Positions 45,921 to 56,150 of a stretch of 64,000 nucleotides of DNA are shown here, piece by piece. The notes under the pieces were generated by a model. That model worked only from the letters and a program-made list of their open reading frames with translations. It ran no database searches and was not told where the DNA came from. The DNA lies in contig CM073886.1 in the NCBI GenBank assembly GCA_037176705.1, positions 89,997,501 to 90,061,500 on the forward strand. The letters run 5' to 3'. Origin of the DNA: Molossus alvarezi. Taxonomy: Eukaryota; Chordata; Mammalia; Chiroptera; Molossidae. The position numbers and the translations under genes are program-made. How positions within the stretch are numbered: position 1 is the stretch's first letter; every line of letters begins with the position of its first letter.

Positions 45921-48411
45921 TAATTGTGTTTGCACATTCTACTGTTCCTAACCAAAAGCTATCACTACTTGCTCAGTACATGTTGATCTTAAATGACAGC
46001 TGTCATGAGATAAGAAGAAAACAATAGCCAACCATAAATGTTCCATGGGCCTGCTGGTTGGCACAGGACACTTCCCATCTAAAGGAAGATGATCAAACAG
46101 CAAAAGAAATATGCTCTATGAAACTATCTGAGTAAGCAAGCCTTGAAAAGCACAGACTCTCTTTTTGGCTACAGTTTTACATTTAGATATGAAGGCTAGG
46201 CTGAGAATAGAGAATGAGACACTAACAAATAGGCTGAGGACAGTTTGGAGATGAGAATTTCTCCTGGCCTCTCCATCCTGGTTCTCATCCCTCCTCTCGG
46301 GAGTTATTCTCACAAATGTGCCCCATAACTGGGAAATTTCAGAAGAATGACAGGAGCTGGCTCAGCTCAGTGTCTCTCTGAATTTCTCCTGGAAGTCAGT
46401 TTCCAAAGGTGATTTGCAAGGAGAGTGTATAGAAAGGGAAAAGAGAAATGTGAAGATGGAGAAAGAAAATGGAAAACCAAAGCAAACAGGTGGTGAGCAG
46501 AACCAGTGAAAATGAGAAAGTTCCAGCAACAGCGGTGTCTACTATCCTTTCTTTTTTCTGATTGTGTGAAAGTCATCTGTGATGTGACATGGCAATGTAA
46601 CCAGCTGTGTTATCCGTGGTCCTTCAATAGAGTGGGCCACACACCATGGCCCTGTATGCACGGCTGCCCTGGAGTGTGGAAGGGGAGGGGGCTGTGCCCA
46701 GTGGGGATGTGCAGAAAGGACAGTGTGCACAGGACGAGAGACAGGAGGAGAGATCAAGACAGAACTGGCCAGGGCAGGAACCTGAAGCTGGACAAGAAGC
46801 ACAGGGCTACCTGTAATTCTGGGAGACGACCATGGGCTTGCCAAAGAGGAGGTGGAGGCTCAAGCCTTCCACAGGACTGCCAACCGCAAGCAAGGCCCCA
46901 CATGCTGGAGAAGTAGGAGGCACTAGGCAGCCAACAGCTGGTTTGCAAGACTCATTATTCTAGCCTGAGGGTAGGGCTGAGGCTAGAGGAGGTGGAAGGG
47001 GGAAGAGGAGCTGAGGGAGGCAGGTAGGAAAAAGAAGTTCTTTCCCATTTTCTCTTTCAGGTATCAGAAGGCGAAACTGGCTGTTTCTGCCTACAGGAGA
47101 GCAGGATGTCAGATTCCGGAATCAACACTCAAATCCTCTTCCAATTAAGGCAGAGAGTAAAGCAATTTCCCAGAGATTTGGGTTTATTTTTTAATTGCCT
47201 CTGCCTGAATTAGAGGGTAATAGCCCACACCTCTGTTTCACCTGTGGATTCATGCTACAGAATAATTCCCCAAATTCAGTTCCAAGCTCCTTACCTAATG
47301 AGGGTAAGGGAATACTTGGTGTGTAATAGCATATTTAATTTTGTGTGATAAAAATTTCAATGGCTTCAGATCTTAACACATTAAACAGAAATGCAGCAGG
47401 CGTTGCTTAGCGCAATCCCAGAAGCCTGTGCTCACCTGGGTGTGCCGGGGCGCCCTACTGTGTGCGGAGGGGAAAGCGGACCAGGTCGCTGTGTCGCCCG
47501 CGGGTCTGGTGGGCAGGGGATCTCGGAGGAGAGACTCAGTGCCATGGCCGCGTCTCAGACAGACCCTTCCCCTCTGACCCTCGGCGTAGATCCCAGCCGG
47601 CACAACTTTCTCTCCCTCTGCAGTGAAGGGAGGCCCGGGGGCCAGGCCCATTCTCTCACCCCGCTGCCTCGGCTTCATGTTGGAGCCCATGTCACCTTCT
47701 GGTTTTGTTCAGTTTTCTGCCAGCTTTTCTCCCTGGCCCTCTTACCTCCCTTCATCCCTCGGCACCCTCCGGTGATCCCAGGGACTGGCAGGGGCTTCGC
47801 TCCGTGGGAGGGCAGAGCCCCCCCCTACCCGCCCCCCCCCCGCCCCCGGGCTCTGCGCCCTCTGAACCCAGGGGACCCCCTGCCACGTTCCTGGCCGTCC
47901 CTCTCTTCCTTTCGCTGTTTAATTTCTGGCTGCTGGGTTTTCTCTTCTTAATTATGTGTGGAACTACATTTCACACAACAAAAGCCAACCCAGTTTTCCG
48001 GTGACTTGGGATTCTGTCGGGGAGTCGTTTCCAGGCCCTCACGTTGTGGAGCTAAGTTTAGCCCTTTGTAAATCCGACAATGAAGGGCTGGGAACACGCC
48101 GGTGGGGAGGGAAAGGCCCCCAGCGAGGCTCCAGGTCCCGGCACCCCGCAGGCCCACGGCGGTGCGATCCTCCACCTCCTACTGCAGCAGGTGTCGCCCC
48201 GCAGCCTTCCTCATGACGTAGGTGACAGAATTAAACGCATGCCTTCCTATAAACATACATCATAAACTGTGAAGTGCTGTTCCGTCTACTAAAGATCCAT
48301 GTCAAACCCGGGGACACATGGAGAGTGTAATTCGGAATGAACATGTGAGCTCTACCACAGTGAGCGCTGGGTCGGCTCTACTCACTATTGACTCCTAGTC
48401 CTTGGCCCATG
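45921..48411. other. Unique sequence, partly GC-rich
   Basis: About 2.5 kb. The piece at 47150-47380 is AT-rich and repeat-free, a conserved-element candidate. The piece at 47440-47900 is GC-rich with C-runs at 47820-47848. Frames such as 47391-47951 have no known domains and are compositional. Confidence 0.4.
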
Positions 48412-48582
48412 GAAGGGAGGGAGGAAGGGAGGAAGGGAGGGAGGGAGGGAGGAAGGAAGGAAGGAAGGAAGGAAGGAAGGAAGGAAGGAAGGAAGGAAGG
48501 GAGGGAGGGAGGGAGGGAGGGAGGGAGGGAGGGAGGGAGGGAGGGAGGGAGGGAGGGAGGGGAGGGAGGGAGGGAGGGGAGG
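48412..48582 (+). repeat. (GGAA)n/(GGGA)n purine tract
   Basis: About 171 bases, purine-only on the plus strand. Mixed GGAA/GGGA units come first, then a GGAA block at about 48449-48499, then a nearly pure GGGA block to 48570. Both strands stay open in several frames, giving spurious low-complexity frames. Confidence 0.98.
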
Positions 48583-48834
48583 AGCAGTGCATCAGGAGGT
48601 ATGAACCGTAGGTCTTGCCAGTACCTGTGAAGCCCGGTTACCTGCTGGTGGGAGTGAGAACACCTGAACCACCACCATGTCTTCCTGGAACTTGCATCTA
48701 CGAATTGAGTCCCATTTGTGTGAAAAGTAAAAAAATGTAGAACTCGACCAGGCATGTTTGTTCTTATAGGTCAACAGCAAAAGTCCTGACCTGGCGTGAT
48801 CTCATGGAGATTGTTCATTTAGGTAAGCCAAAGT

Positions 48835-49000
48835 TACAACCGTGCTATCTTACACGCTCACAGTGCTTTATAGGACCGATTGTTCCTAATTCCCAGGCGA
48901 GGAAACTTGGCTCACGGGAGTACAGAAACTCAGAGCAAGTCACAAAGCCTGTAAGTACAGCGCTGGGGTTTGGACAGTTTCATGACTCCTTGGACCTTCT
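48835..49000 (-). repeat. MIR SINE (diverged)
   Basis: ACGCTCACAGTGCTTTATAG, CCCAGGCGAGGAAACTTGGC, CTCAGAGCAAGTCACAAAGC and a GGGGTTTGGACAG block follow the reverse MIR order. Confidence 0.65.
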
Positions 49001-49814
49001 GGCCACTAGTGAGGACAGTGCTGAGGGTGTGCCCCGTGGTACAGTGATAACCTCGGTAGCAACCAAAGCTAACATGACTTCCTCTTTATTTTTCGAGAAT
49101 TACTTTTATCTTGAATCCCTGGAGAAAAGAGAGCGAGAGCCTCTTCTGATAAAATGAGGACAAAAACTTCTTTTTCAAGTAAAATGTACAATTGGCAAAT
49201 AAACAATTTTAAGTATTTGGTTTTGTTAACAAGCAATGAATTGCCAGCACCAACAATGGTGTACTAGTTCCCCTATCAGGTCGAAACAATAGAACTGATG
49301 GTGATAAGGATGCAGTACAACGGATGTTTGTGTTCAATGCTAGTGGCCTAACACGCAGATACAATCATTGAGAAGCTGTTTGGCCATACACATCAGAAAC
49401 CATAAAATTGTTCACACCCTCTGAACCAGTCATCTTACCTCTGGGAATCTCTCCTAAGGAAATAATATGAATTAGAGGAAGAAAAAAAATATCTTCCTGA
49501 GACCTGGTTGTTGAATTCTCCCTTGGGTAGTAATGAGATATCATGGTACCTTTGCAATAAATCTGCTTTTGTTTAAGCTGGTTTGAACTGGTCCTGTTGC
49601 CTGGCTCCAGAGCTGTGGTTATTATAAACACTCACACACAAAGATAGCTAATATAAATATTAATATCCTCCCTTTCTTCCTTCCAAACTGATTTCAATTG
49701 ACCTTTCCAACCTCACCACCTGTTACCCCATCTTTCCACCCCACGCCCACCAAACTCAAAGTTCTGGTCAAGTCAGAGTTCTCTCAGTTGACCAGAGGGA
49801 CCATGAGTTAATTT
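49001..49814. other. Unique sequence, nothing recognised
   Basis: About 810 bp with no recognised gene or repeat. Confidence 0.5.
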
Positions 49815-50245
49815 TTATGAGCCTCAAAATCACCTGGAAGGCTGGTTAAAACACAGGATGCTGCCTGACCGGTGTGGCTCAGTGGTTGGGCATTGACCCA
49901 TGCACCAAGAGATCACTGGTTCGATTCCAGGTCAGGGCACATGCCCAGGTTGTGGGCCAAATCCCCAGTGCGGGGCATGCAGGATGCGGCCAATCAATGT
50001 TCTCTGTCATCAATATTTCTATCTCTTTCTCCCTCTTTCTTCCTCTCTCTCTAAACATCAATAAAGAAAAAAGAAATTTTTTTTAAGAGAAAGAAAACAA
50101 TAGCTGCTGACATATACCCTCTCCTGACAACTTTCTGATTCAGCTGGCCCTGTGTGAGGCCTAAGAATGTGCATTTCAGACAATTTCCAAGTGATGTTGA
50201 TGCTGCTGGCAGAGACCACACTTGGTGAACCAGTGGTTCTAGCAG
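49815..50245 (+). mobile_element. MER5A-type hAT (Charlie) MITE split by a Ves
   Basis: The left part AAAATCACCTGGAAGGCTGG and GTTAAAACACAGGATGCTG joins, across the Ves, to CTTTCTGATTCAGCTGGCCC, GCCTAAGAATGTGCATTTCA, GATGTTGATGCTGCTGGCAG and GAACCAGTGGTTCTAGC. That order is MER5A. Its left terminus is degraded. Confidence 0.8.
49864..50093 (+). mobile_element. Ves SINE inserted in MER5A (short-tail type)
   Basis: Head CTGACCGGTGTGGCTCAG, B-box GGTTCGATTCC, and tail ACATCAATAAAGAAAAAAG. Flanking MER5A sequence AAAACACAGGATGCTG (49848-49863) and AAAACAATAGCTGCTG (50094-50109) is an eroded duplication. Confidence 0.92.
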
Positions 50246-50424
50246 TCGTCTGCCTGCATGACTTCTTCTGGCAAAAGCGGTCTAGTCCTTCCAGCCCCAG
50301 CTCTTCCCTACCCTTTGCAGCCATCTCAGTCCCACCAGGCTAAATGAATGACTCTTCCCCCGTGTTGCTCTGGGGAGAGAACAGCACCTAGTGCACGGAA
50401 TAATGAAAAGTTAGTTGGACAGTC

Positions 50425-50560
50425 AGTGCCAGCTCCCTGCTAATTGTGAGTGTCTGGAGGACCGGCCCACAGCTTCAGCGCCTCTGTACCCCCAGAACTA
50501 GCACAGTGCTGGGCACATGGTAGCCGTACACAAACACGTAGGACTGAGTTACTCCGTGCT
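50425..50560 (+). repeat. Possible L2 3' end
   Basis: GTACCCCCAGAACTAGCACA then GTGCTGGGCACATGGTAGCC resembles the L2 3' terminus. Only a short block is convincing. Confidence 0.5.
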
Positions 50561-52441
50561 ACCTCCCTCTACAGGAAGTATGGTTTACTCCTGTTCTCAC
50601 AGGACCCATTAGCATATCCAATGGCTATTTCTAAACTAGTCATGATAGCAGAAGAAACATGAGCAGAGTTTATTAGTTTGCCAGCCTAGTAAATATCATC
50701 TTGCTTTGCTCTCTAAACTCCCTAATGAAGATAGCAGCTCTCAGGCAAATAAATAAAACATTAGGCCGAGGACACAGCACATCACAAGCACAGTTCACTA
50801 ATTTGCTCATTGCTGAAGGACACTGGCTGCCTTCAGGATAATCGTAAACACAGTGCCCAGTCTCTGTTTCTCCTAGATAAATATCAAGCTAAGGTTTTGA
50901 ACATTTTTCAATATCCTATATGTATTTTATTTCAATAACATCACTTTAATAGCAAAATACCCGTCTTAATCAAATGAAAGCTATTTTTCAGTAATTGTCC
51001 TAAGCCAATTTCTTTTCTGGAAAAACATCTTTTTGAATCGCAAACGGCTGGGCTAAACAGTGTTCTCAGAATATTAATGTGAGCTTAAGCTATTAAAATG
51101 TCATGGTTAACCTTTTTAAAACCTAATTAAATTAAAATAATAATATGTGGAACAGTTTTCCTGGAAGGAAAGGCTCTTTTTCAAAGAAGCTGCTCCCGGG
51201 TCTCAAAGCTAACCCCTTGAAGCCATGGTGGAGAAGGGGCTTTGCCTGCAGACAAAGGAGCCTGGCTTTGCACGCGCTGTGATTAACTTTTAGCTGTTAG
51301 CATTAGGGTTAATTATTGCAGCATGCTGGAGGGCAGGGACAATTTACTTGCCTGATCACACCTAATAAGATGTATTTGCAGATGCCAGCATCTCCTGGAC
51401 TTAATCAACAAACTATCAAGACAATCAATGCCGTTAGGCCCCATGTCCTTGTGATTTTTTTCCCCCCAAATAACAAAGATAAAATCCAAGGGCAAGCGAT
51501 CTAAGGATATAGGCAGCTGCTCAGAATGCCTCCTTTAACTAGCATCAGGCTTATCTCCCTGCATGGATGGCTGGAGCCACTGTGAGGACGGCTGCTTCAC
51601 CCGAAGGCTTGATTCTATTGAGAACAAAATTCAAGCCAGACCCTGAGAAGCTTCATTCAAACAGGGCCCTGACTTTATCTTGTGTGGGAAAAGATTGTTA
51701 CCCTCAAGACACTGTGCTCATTTCTTGCTATGCAAGGAATGAGTTTCTGTTTCTTTATTTGATAATCTACACTTGGACCCAGGGAATAAATTTTCAAAAG
51801 AAAGAAACATTATTATATAGAGCAGGTTGGAAAATTCCACAAAATAGCATGCCTCCGTTTCAACCCTGTTTCTTTACAGTTCCCCAACACACTACAAGGA
51901 GATAGGATTGGCATCATGGAGGGGCACACAAAATAAGGAGGGCTGCCATGACCAAGCCAGAGGGATCTCGTACAGGTAATAGAGAGGTGTGGGTAACCGT
52001 TGTAATCAACCTAGGGACCACTAAAAGCTGAACTAAGACCACCTTCAGCTATAGGTCGTCTACCCATTCAGCATGAACACCTAGATCTCTGTGTAGTAAA
52101 GACATTTAGTTATCTCTTCATTCATTCAATGTGTATGTATTTGTTGACTACCTCGTCATACCGGGCACTGTGCTCAACATGTTTCTGCTTTGACTATAAG
52201 TGAGTTGTGCAACTTTGAGCTCTCGCTACTTTGCACAGGGCCTACCCTGGACAAAACTGCTTATGTGACAGAGTTGGGAATCTTTGTTGACCTTCTGGCT
52301 TTCAAAAGATAGCATCACCCTGGAAATGACATACATCCATTTCATTCACACACTATTGGTGAGAATTAGTCATATAGCCATCTATATGCAAGGGAGGCTG
52401 GGAAATGTGGTCTTCATTCTCTTCCCAGCTAAAATTCAGGG
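50561..52441. other. Repeat-free sequence, strong conserved-element candidate
   Basis: About 1.9 kb. The part at 50930-51560 is rich in TAATTA/TTAAT motifs and GATTAA-like sites, with no repeat or low-complexity run, and also shows no coding pattern. This is typical of developmental enhancers, but only cross-species alignment could show it. An L2-like scrap may lie at 52115-52175. Confidence 0.4.
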
Positions 52442-52505
52442 GTTGAAGAAATTCAGGTAGTTGAAGAAATTCAGGTAGTTGAAGAAATTCAGGTAGTTGA
52501 AGAAA
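52442..52505 (+). repeat. 18-bp tandem repeat, about 3.6 copies
   Basis: GTTGAAGAAATTCAGGTA is repeated exactly three times (52442, 52460, 52478), followed by a partial GTTGAAGAAA. Confidence 0.97.
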
Positions 52506-52780
52506 GGGAAAACCAACATTAGTGCCTCTGCTATAAGAAGATATTTGCTTTTATGACAAAGGCTTTATTGTCCCAATCAAATAATGAGGCAAGAATTTTG
52601 GGCATCTCCATAGACCAGAGAGACAGAAGAATGGCCAGGAGCCAAGAGCCATGCAGGAAAAATTCTCAACTGGGATTGGACCCTACTTCAAGGCCTCAGA
52701 CTTGGTGCAGGTCTCAGGCCCCTAGAGGACTGACAGGTGAGCAGTGGAGACATCACCATTCATGCAGGCACCTGTGGACC

Positions 52781-53621
52781 TTTTTATTGATTTATTTATT
52801 GATTGATTTATTTTTAATCATTTATTTTTGTTACAGATGTTTCTCTTTTCTCCCCCACTGACACCGTCCTCCCAATTCCCCCTGCCCCTGCCCCGTCCCC
52901 AGCTTTGTTGTCTATGTTCATTGGTTACCCATACATGCATATAAGTTCTGTGATTTATCTCTTCCCTCACCCCCACCCCCTTTTCTGAGGGTTGTCAGTC
53001 TGTCCCCTACTTCTATGTCTCTGGGTCTGTTTTGTTCATCAGTTTGTTTTGTTCATTATACTCCACAAATAAGTGAGATCATGTGATATTTGTCTTTCTC
53101 TGCTTGGTTTGTTTTGGTTAGGATAATATTCTCTAGGTCCTTCCATGTTGTCTCAAAGGATAAGAGATCTTTCTTTCTTACAGCTGCATAGTACTCCATT
53201 GTGTATATGTACCACTGCTTTTTATCCATTCGTCTACTGATGGACAATTGAGCTGTTTCCAGATCTTAGCTATTGTAAATAGTGCTGCTATGAACATGGG
53301 GGTACATATATTCTTTCTGATGGATGTTTCAGGCTTCTTAGGGTATATTCCTAGAAGTGGGATCACTGGGTCAAATGGAAGTTCAATTTTTAATTTTTTG
53401 AGGTAACACTATAGTGTTTTCCACAGTGGCTGCAGCAGTCTGCATTCCCACCAGCAGTGTGCTAGAGTCCCCTTTTCTCCACCCCCCCACCAACACTTGT
53501 TGTTTGATGATTTGCTGATGGCAGCCATTCTGGCAGGTGTGAGGTGACACCTCAATGTTGTTTTAATTTGCATCTCTCTGATGATTAGTGATGTTGAGCA
53601 TTTTTTTATGTCTTTTGGCCT
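52781..53621 (-). mobile_element. 5'-truncated L1 with target-site duplication
   Basis: Minus-strand L1 3' end. Frames 53056-53247 and 53178-53366 read the ORF2 C-terminus (YTMEYYAAVRKKDL, KYHMISLICGV, IPLLGIYPKKPETSIRK), split by frameshifts. The T-rich tail complement is at the left. TGTGGACCTTTTTA occurs exactly at 52773-52786 and 53622-53635, a 14-bp duplication. Confidence 0.95.
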
Positions 53622-53694
53622 TGTGGACCTTTTTAAAGTTTGAAAATAAAGGCGCATGCTGCAGAATTATCCCCAATTTACATTTTCCTAATAG

Positions 53695-54260
53695 AACATT
53701 TCTTCGTATTCAGGAAGGAAATTTTTTTTCCACTGCCCACTTAGGCTCAGTATTTGGGGGCCTGCAAATAAAATTGACTCAAGTCAGATTCGCAAGAGAA
53801 AAGGCAAAATATATCCATGTGTGTATGTGGGAGCTCACAAAGAAAGTGGCTGAAAGACAGGGTTAGAATTCAGAGCTTATATACATCGTAACAAGAGCAA
53901 GGGCTTGGGAATTCCTGGGACGATGCATACTGAGGACTGACTGAGAAATACCCGGGGAAGCTCACAGAGGGTGAGGTTTGTTTCACTAAGGTTTGCTCAC
54001 GCATCCAGCACTGACTTCCCGTCTCCAGGGACTAGAGTCGCTCTTTCCTCTTGTTTTGGAAGTCTCCCTCAAAGGTGGTTGTGGGACAGTTGGATTCTTT
54101 TGGAAGGCCCTGCTTTTAGGCATATAAGGGAACACAGAGAACGCCTCAAAGCCTCTTTCTGCATTTGCTGACTTTCAAATGCTTTCAGCTCAAAATAACC
54201 CTCTGCCACCAAGGCACAGTCTGGGCCCCGTCATGGGGCATACCCACATTTTATAGAATC
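53695..54260 (+). mobile_element. ERV LTR-like fragment (tentative)
   Basis: The block order GGGGGCCTGCAAATAAAATT, GACTCAAGTCAGATTCGCAA, TATGTGGGAGCTCACAAAGA, TTGCTCACGCATCCAGCACT and GCTCAAAATAACCCTCTGCC resembles a mammalian ERV LTR recalled only in outline. No internal viral region is adjacent. Family and ends are unresolved. Confidence 0.4.
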
Positions 54261-54435
54261 AATTGCTTTGAAAGAAAGAGAAAGGAAAGGAAAGGGTAAG
54301 AAGAAAGGGAAGTAGGCATCGGCTATGATCAAATATTTTTTCAGTCATTGTATGAATTTTAGGAAAAAAATGTTATCTGTACCCTAAAAATTCAAGCCAT
54401 CATTTTAAACAAAACAGTGTGTGGGGAAAAGATTT

Positions 54436-54701
54436 ATTTTTTTTTAAATACTCACTCGAGGATATTTTTCTATTTACCTTCAGATAGTATGGGAGGGAGG
54501 GAGAGAGAGAGAGAGAGAGAAACATCGATGTGAAAGAGACACGTCGACTGGTTACCTCCCGCACGGCCCTGGTGATCCCAACCAAAGCCAGGGAATAACC
54601 GCAACCAAGGTATATGCCCTTGGTCAAAATCAAACCCACAACTCATGACTCAGTGGTCCTTGGGCCCACGCTCTAACCACTGAGCCAAAGCGGCCAGAGC
54701 A
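54436..54701 (-). mobile_element. Ves SINE (long-tail type)
   Basis: Reverse-oriented: ACTCACTCGAGGATATTTTT tail complement, GA run, AATCGATGTGAAAGAGACAC-like core, and head complement TGAGCCAAAGCGGCCAGAGC. GGGAAAAGATTT occurs at 54424-54435 and 54702-54713. Confidence 0.93.
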
Positions 54702-54713
54702 GGGAAAAGATTT

Positions 54714-55036
54714 TATACTCAGTGTGAGCCATTCTCTGCCTGTTGCATCCTCCCCTTGAACATATTTCCATAAACCTTAGACAGTTTGACCTGACTTTTG
54801 CTTAGTGTTGGTCCGGCTCCCCTGTATCTAAGAAAGTGTTGAAGGAAAACTTGGAAAAGAAGGTGGAGCTGGAGAACCACACGGCACTGGAAGAGAAGCC
54901 TCGCGGCACACAGAGCAGAGCTCGTCAGCGACCACGTGAGTAGGCTGGGATTGGCGGACAGAGTTTCCAGCATTTTAAATCCTGATAGGACTTTTTTTTT
55001 TTTTAAATAAATAAATTTGGACAAGTTATGTCACTT
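54714..55036. other. Unique sequence, nothing recognised
   Basis: About 320 bp; T-rich runs near 54990 and 55037. No gene is supported. Confidence 0.45.
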
Positions 55037-55370
55037 CTTTTTTTTTTTTTTTTTTAATCTTTGTTGTTGAAAGTAGTAGATTTCCTTCTTTTTCCCCCAT
55101 TCAAACCCTCCTCCCCCAACCCCCTCCCACCTTCACCACAACATTGGTTATGCATATATGCACAAATGTTATTTGGTTTATGTCTTCCTGCCCCACCCCC
55201 CAACCCCTTTCTCTCTGAGGTTTGTCAGTCTCTTCCCTACTTCCATGACTCTGCATCTATTTTGTTCGTCAGCTTATTTTATTCATTATTCCACAAGTAA
55301 GTGAGATCATGTGGTACTTGTCTTTCTCTGACTGGCTTACTTCACTCAGCATAATGCTCTCCGGGTACAT
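55037..55370 (-). mobile_element. 5'-truncated L1 3' end
   Basis: A poly-T run then antisense L1 3' sequence: TTGGTTATGCATATATGCAC, CTCTGAGGTTTGTCAGTCTC, AAGTAAGTGAGATCATGTGG and CACTCAGCATAATGCTCTCC. AGTTATGT occurs on both sides (55025 and 55391 region), too short to be sure of as a duplication. Confidence 0.88.
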
Positions 55371-55994
55371 ATAGGTGTTTTACTATGTTTCAGTTATGTT
55401 TTAGGAAACCGATTCAAGATTTGGAATTGATGTGTAACACAGTGTGACTTTTCCATCCCAAATAACAGGAAGTGAGCTTGGGTTAACATTTCCACACAGA
55501 ACATCTGATCTGTGGAAACAGGTTACGGAGGTGAAGTGGAAGGTGCCTGTGATTTAGAACTTGGGTAGGAACCGATGGCCTGTAGCTCCTCACGTGCTCA
55601 ACAGCCATCCAGCAAACACTGACAAGGAGACAGCAGAAGCCAGCATCCTTTCCTGACGCGCCTCTGGATATGGTCAGAGGATGACACAGAGTGAGTGGAG
55701 ACTGTGGGAGGAGGACGGAGTGGGTGGTGGGGACCCTAATCCAGCTTCAGGAGCCCAGACAGATGAGTAGAAGTTCCCTGGTGGAAGGAGGAAAGGAGCA
55801 GAAGGAATGGCCGGTGCCAAAGCCCAGAGCCCAGAGAGCGAGGCCACGCACTCTGGCTGCATGGCTCAGCCCACAGGTCATGCAAAGCAGGTCCTCCCAT
55901 TGCAACGCCGCCCTGTACCCCATGAAAGAAGTTGGCAGTTCCCATTCCTCTCAATAGCTCTGTCCTGACACGCATCTCCATTTTAAGGAGGGAC
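55371..55994. other. Unique sequence, nothing recognised
   Basis: About 620 bp with no recognised gene or repeat. Confidence 0.5.
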
Positions 55995-56150
55995 AAACTG
56001 AATGGGCTTCAGAGTTTGTTTCCTCCTCTGTAAAATGAAATGTTAAAGTTTCACCTTACAGTTATTCTAAGTATTCAAGAGATTCATACATGTAAATTGC
56101 TTAGACCAGTGTCCAGCATATTTTCAGTGCAACACATTGCTGTTATGAAT
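55995..56150 (+). repeat. MIR SINE (diverged)
   Basis: GTTTCCTCCTCTGTAAAATG, then AGAGATTCATACATGTAAAT and TGCTTAGACCAGTGTCCAGC follow the MIR core and tail order. Confidence 0.75.

Noticed and set aside
47391..47951. 186-codon open frame in GC-rich DNA
   Set aside because: GC-rich composition removes stops; no domain, and it includes C-run translation.
48378..48755. Low-complexity frames on both strands (EGRK and LPPS repeats)
   Set aside because: Translation of the GGAA/GGGA tract.
54900..54945. CCAC/GTGAGT donor-like site
   Set aside because: No matching acceptor or frame upstream that can be supported.
55025..55398. AGTTATGT as target-site duplication of the 55-kb L1
   Set aside because: Only 8 bases, and the right copy lies about 20 bases beyond the recognisable L1.
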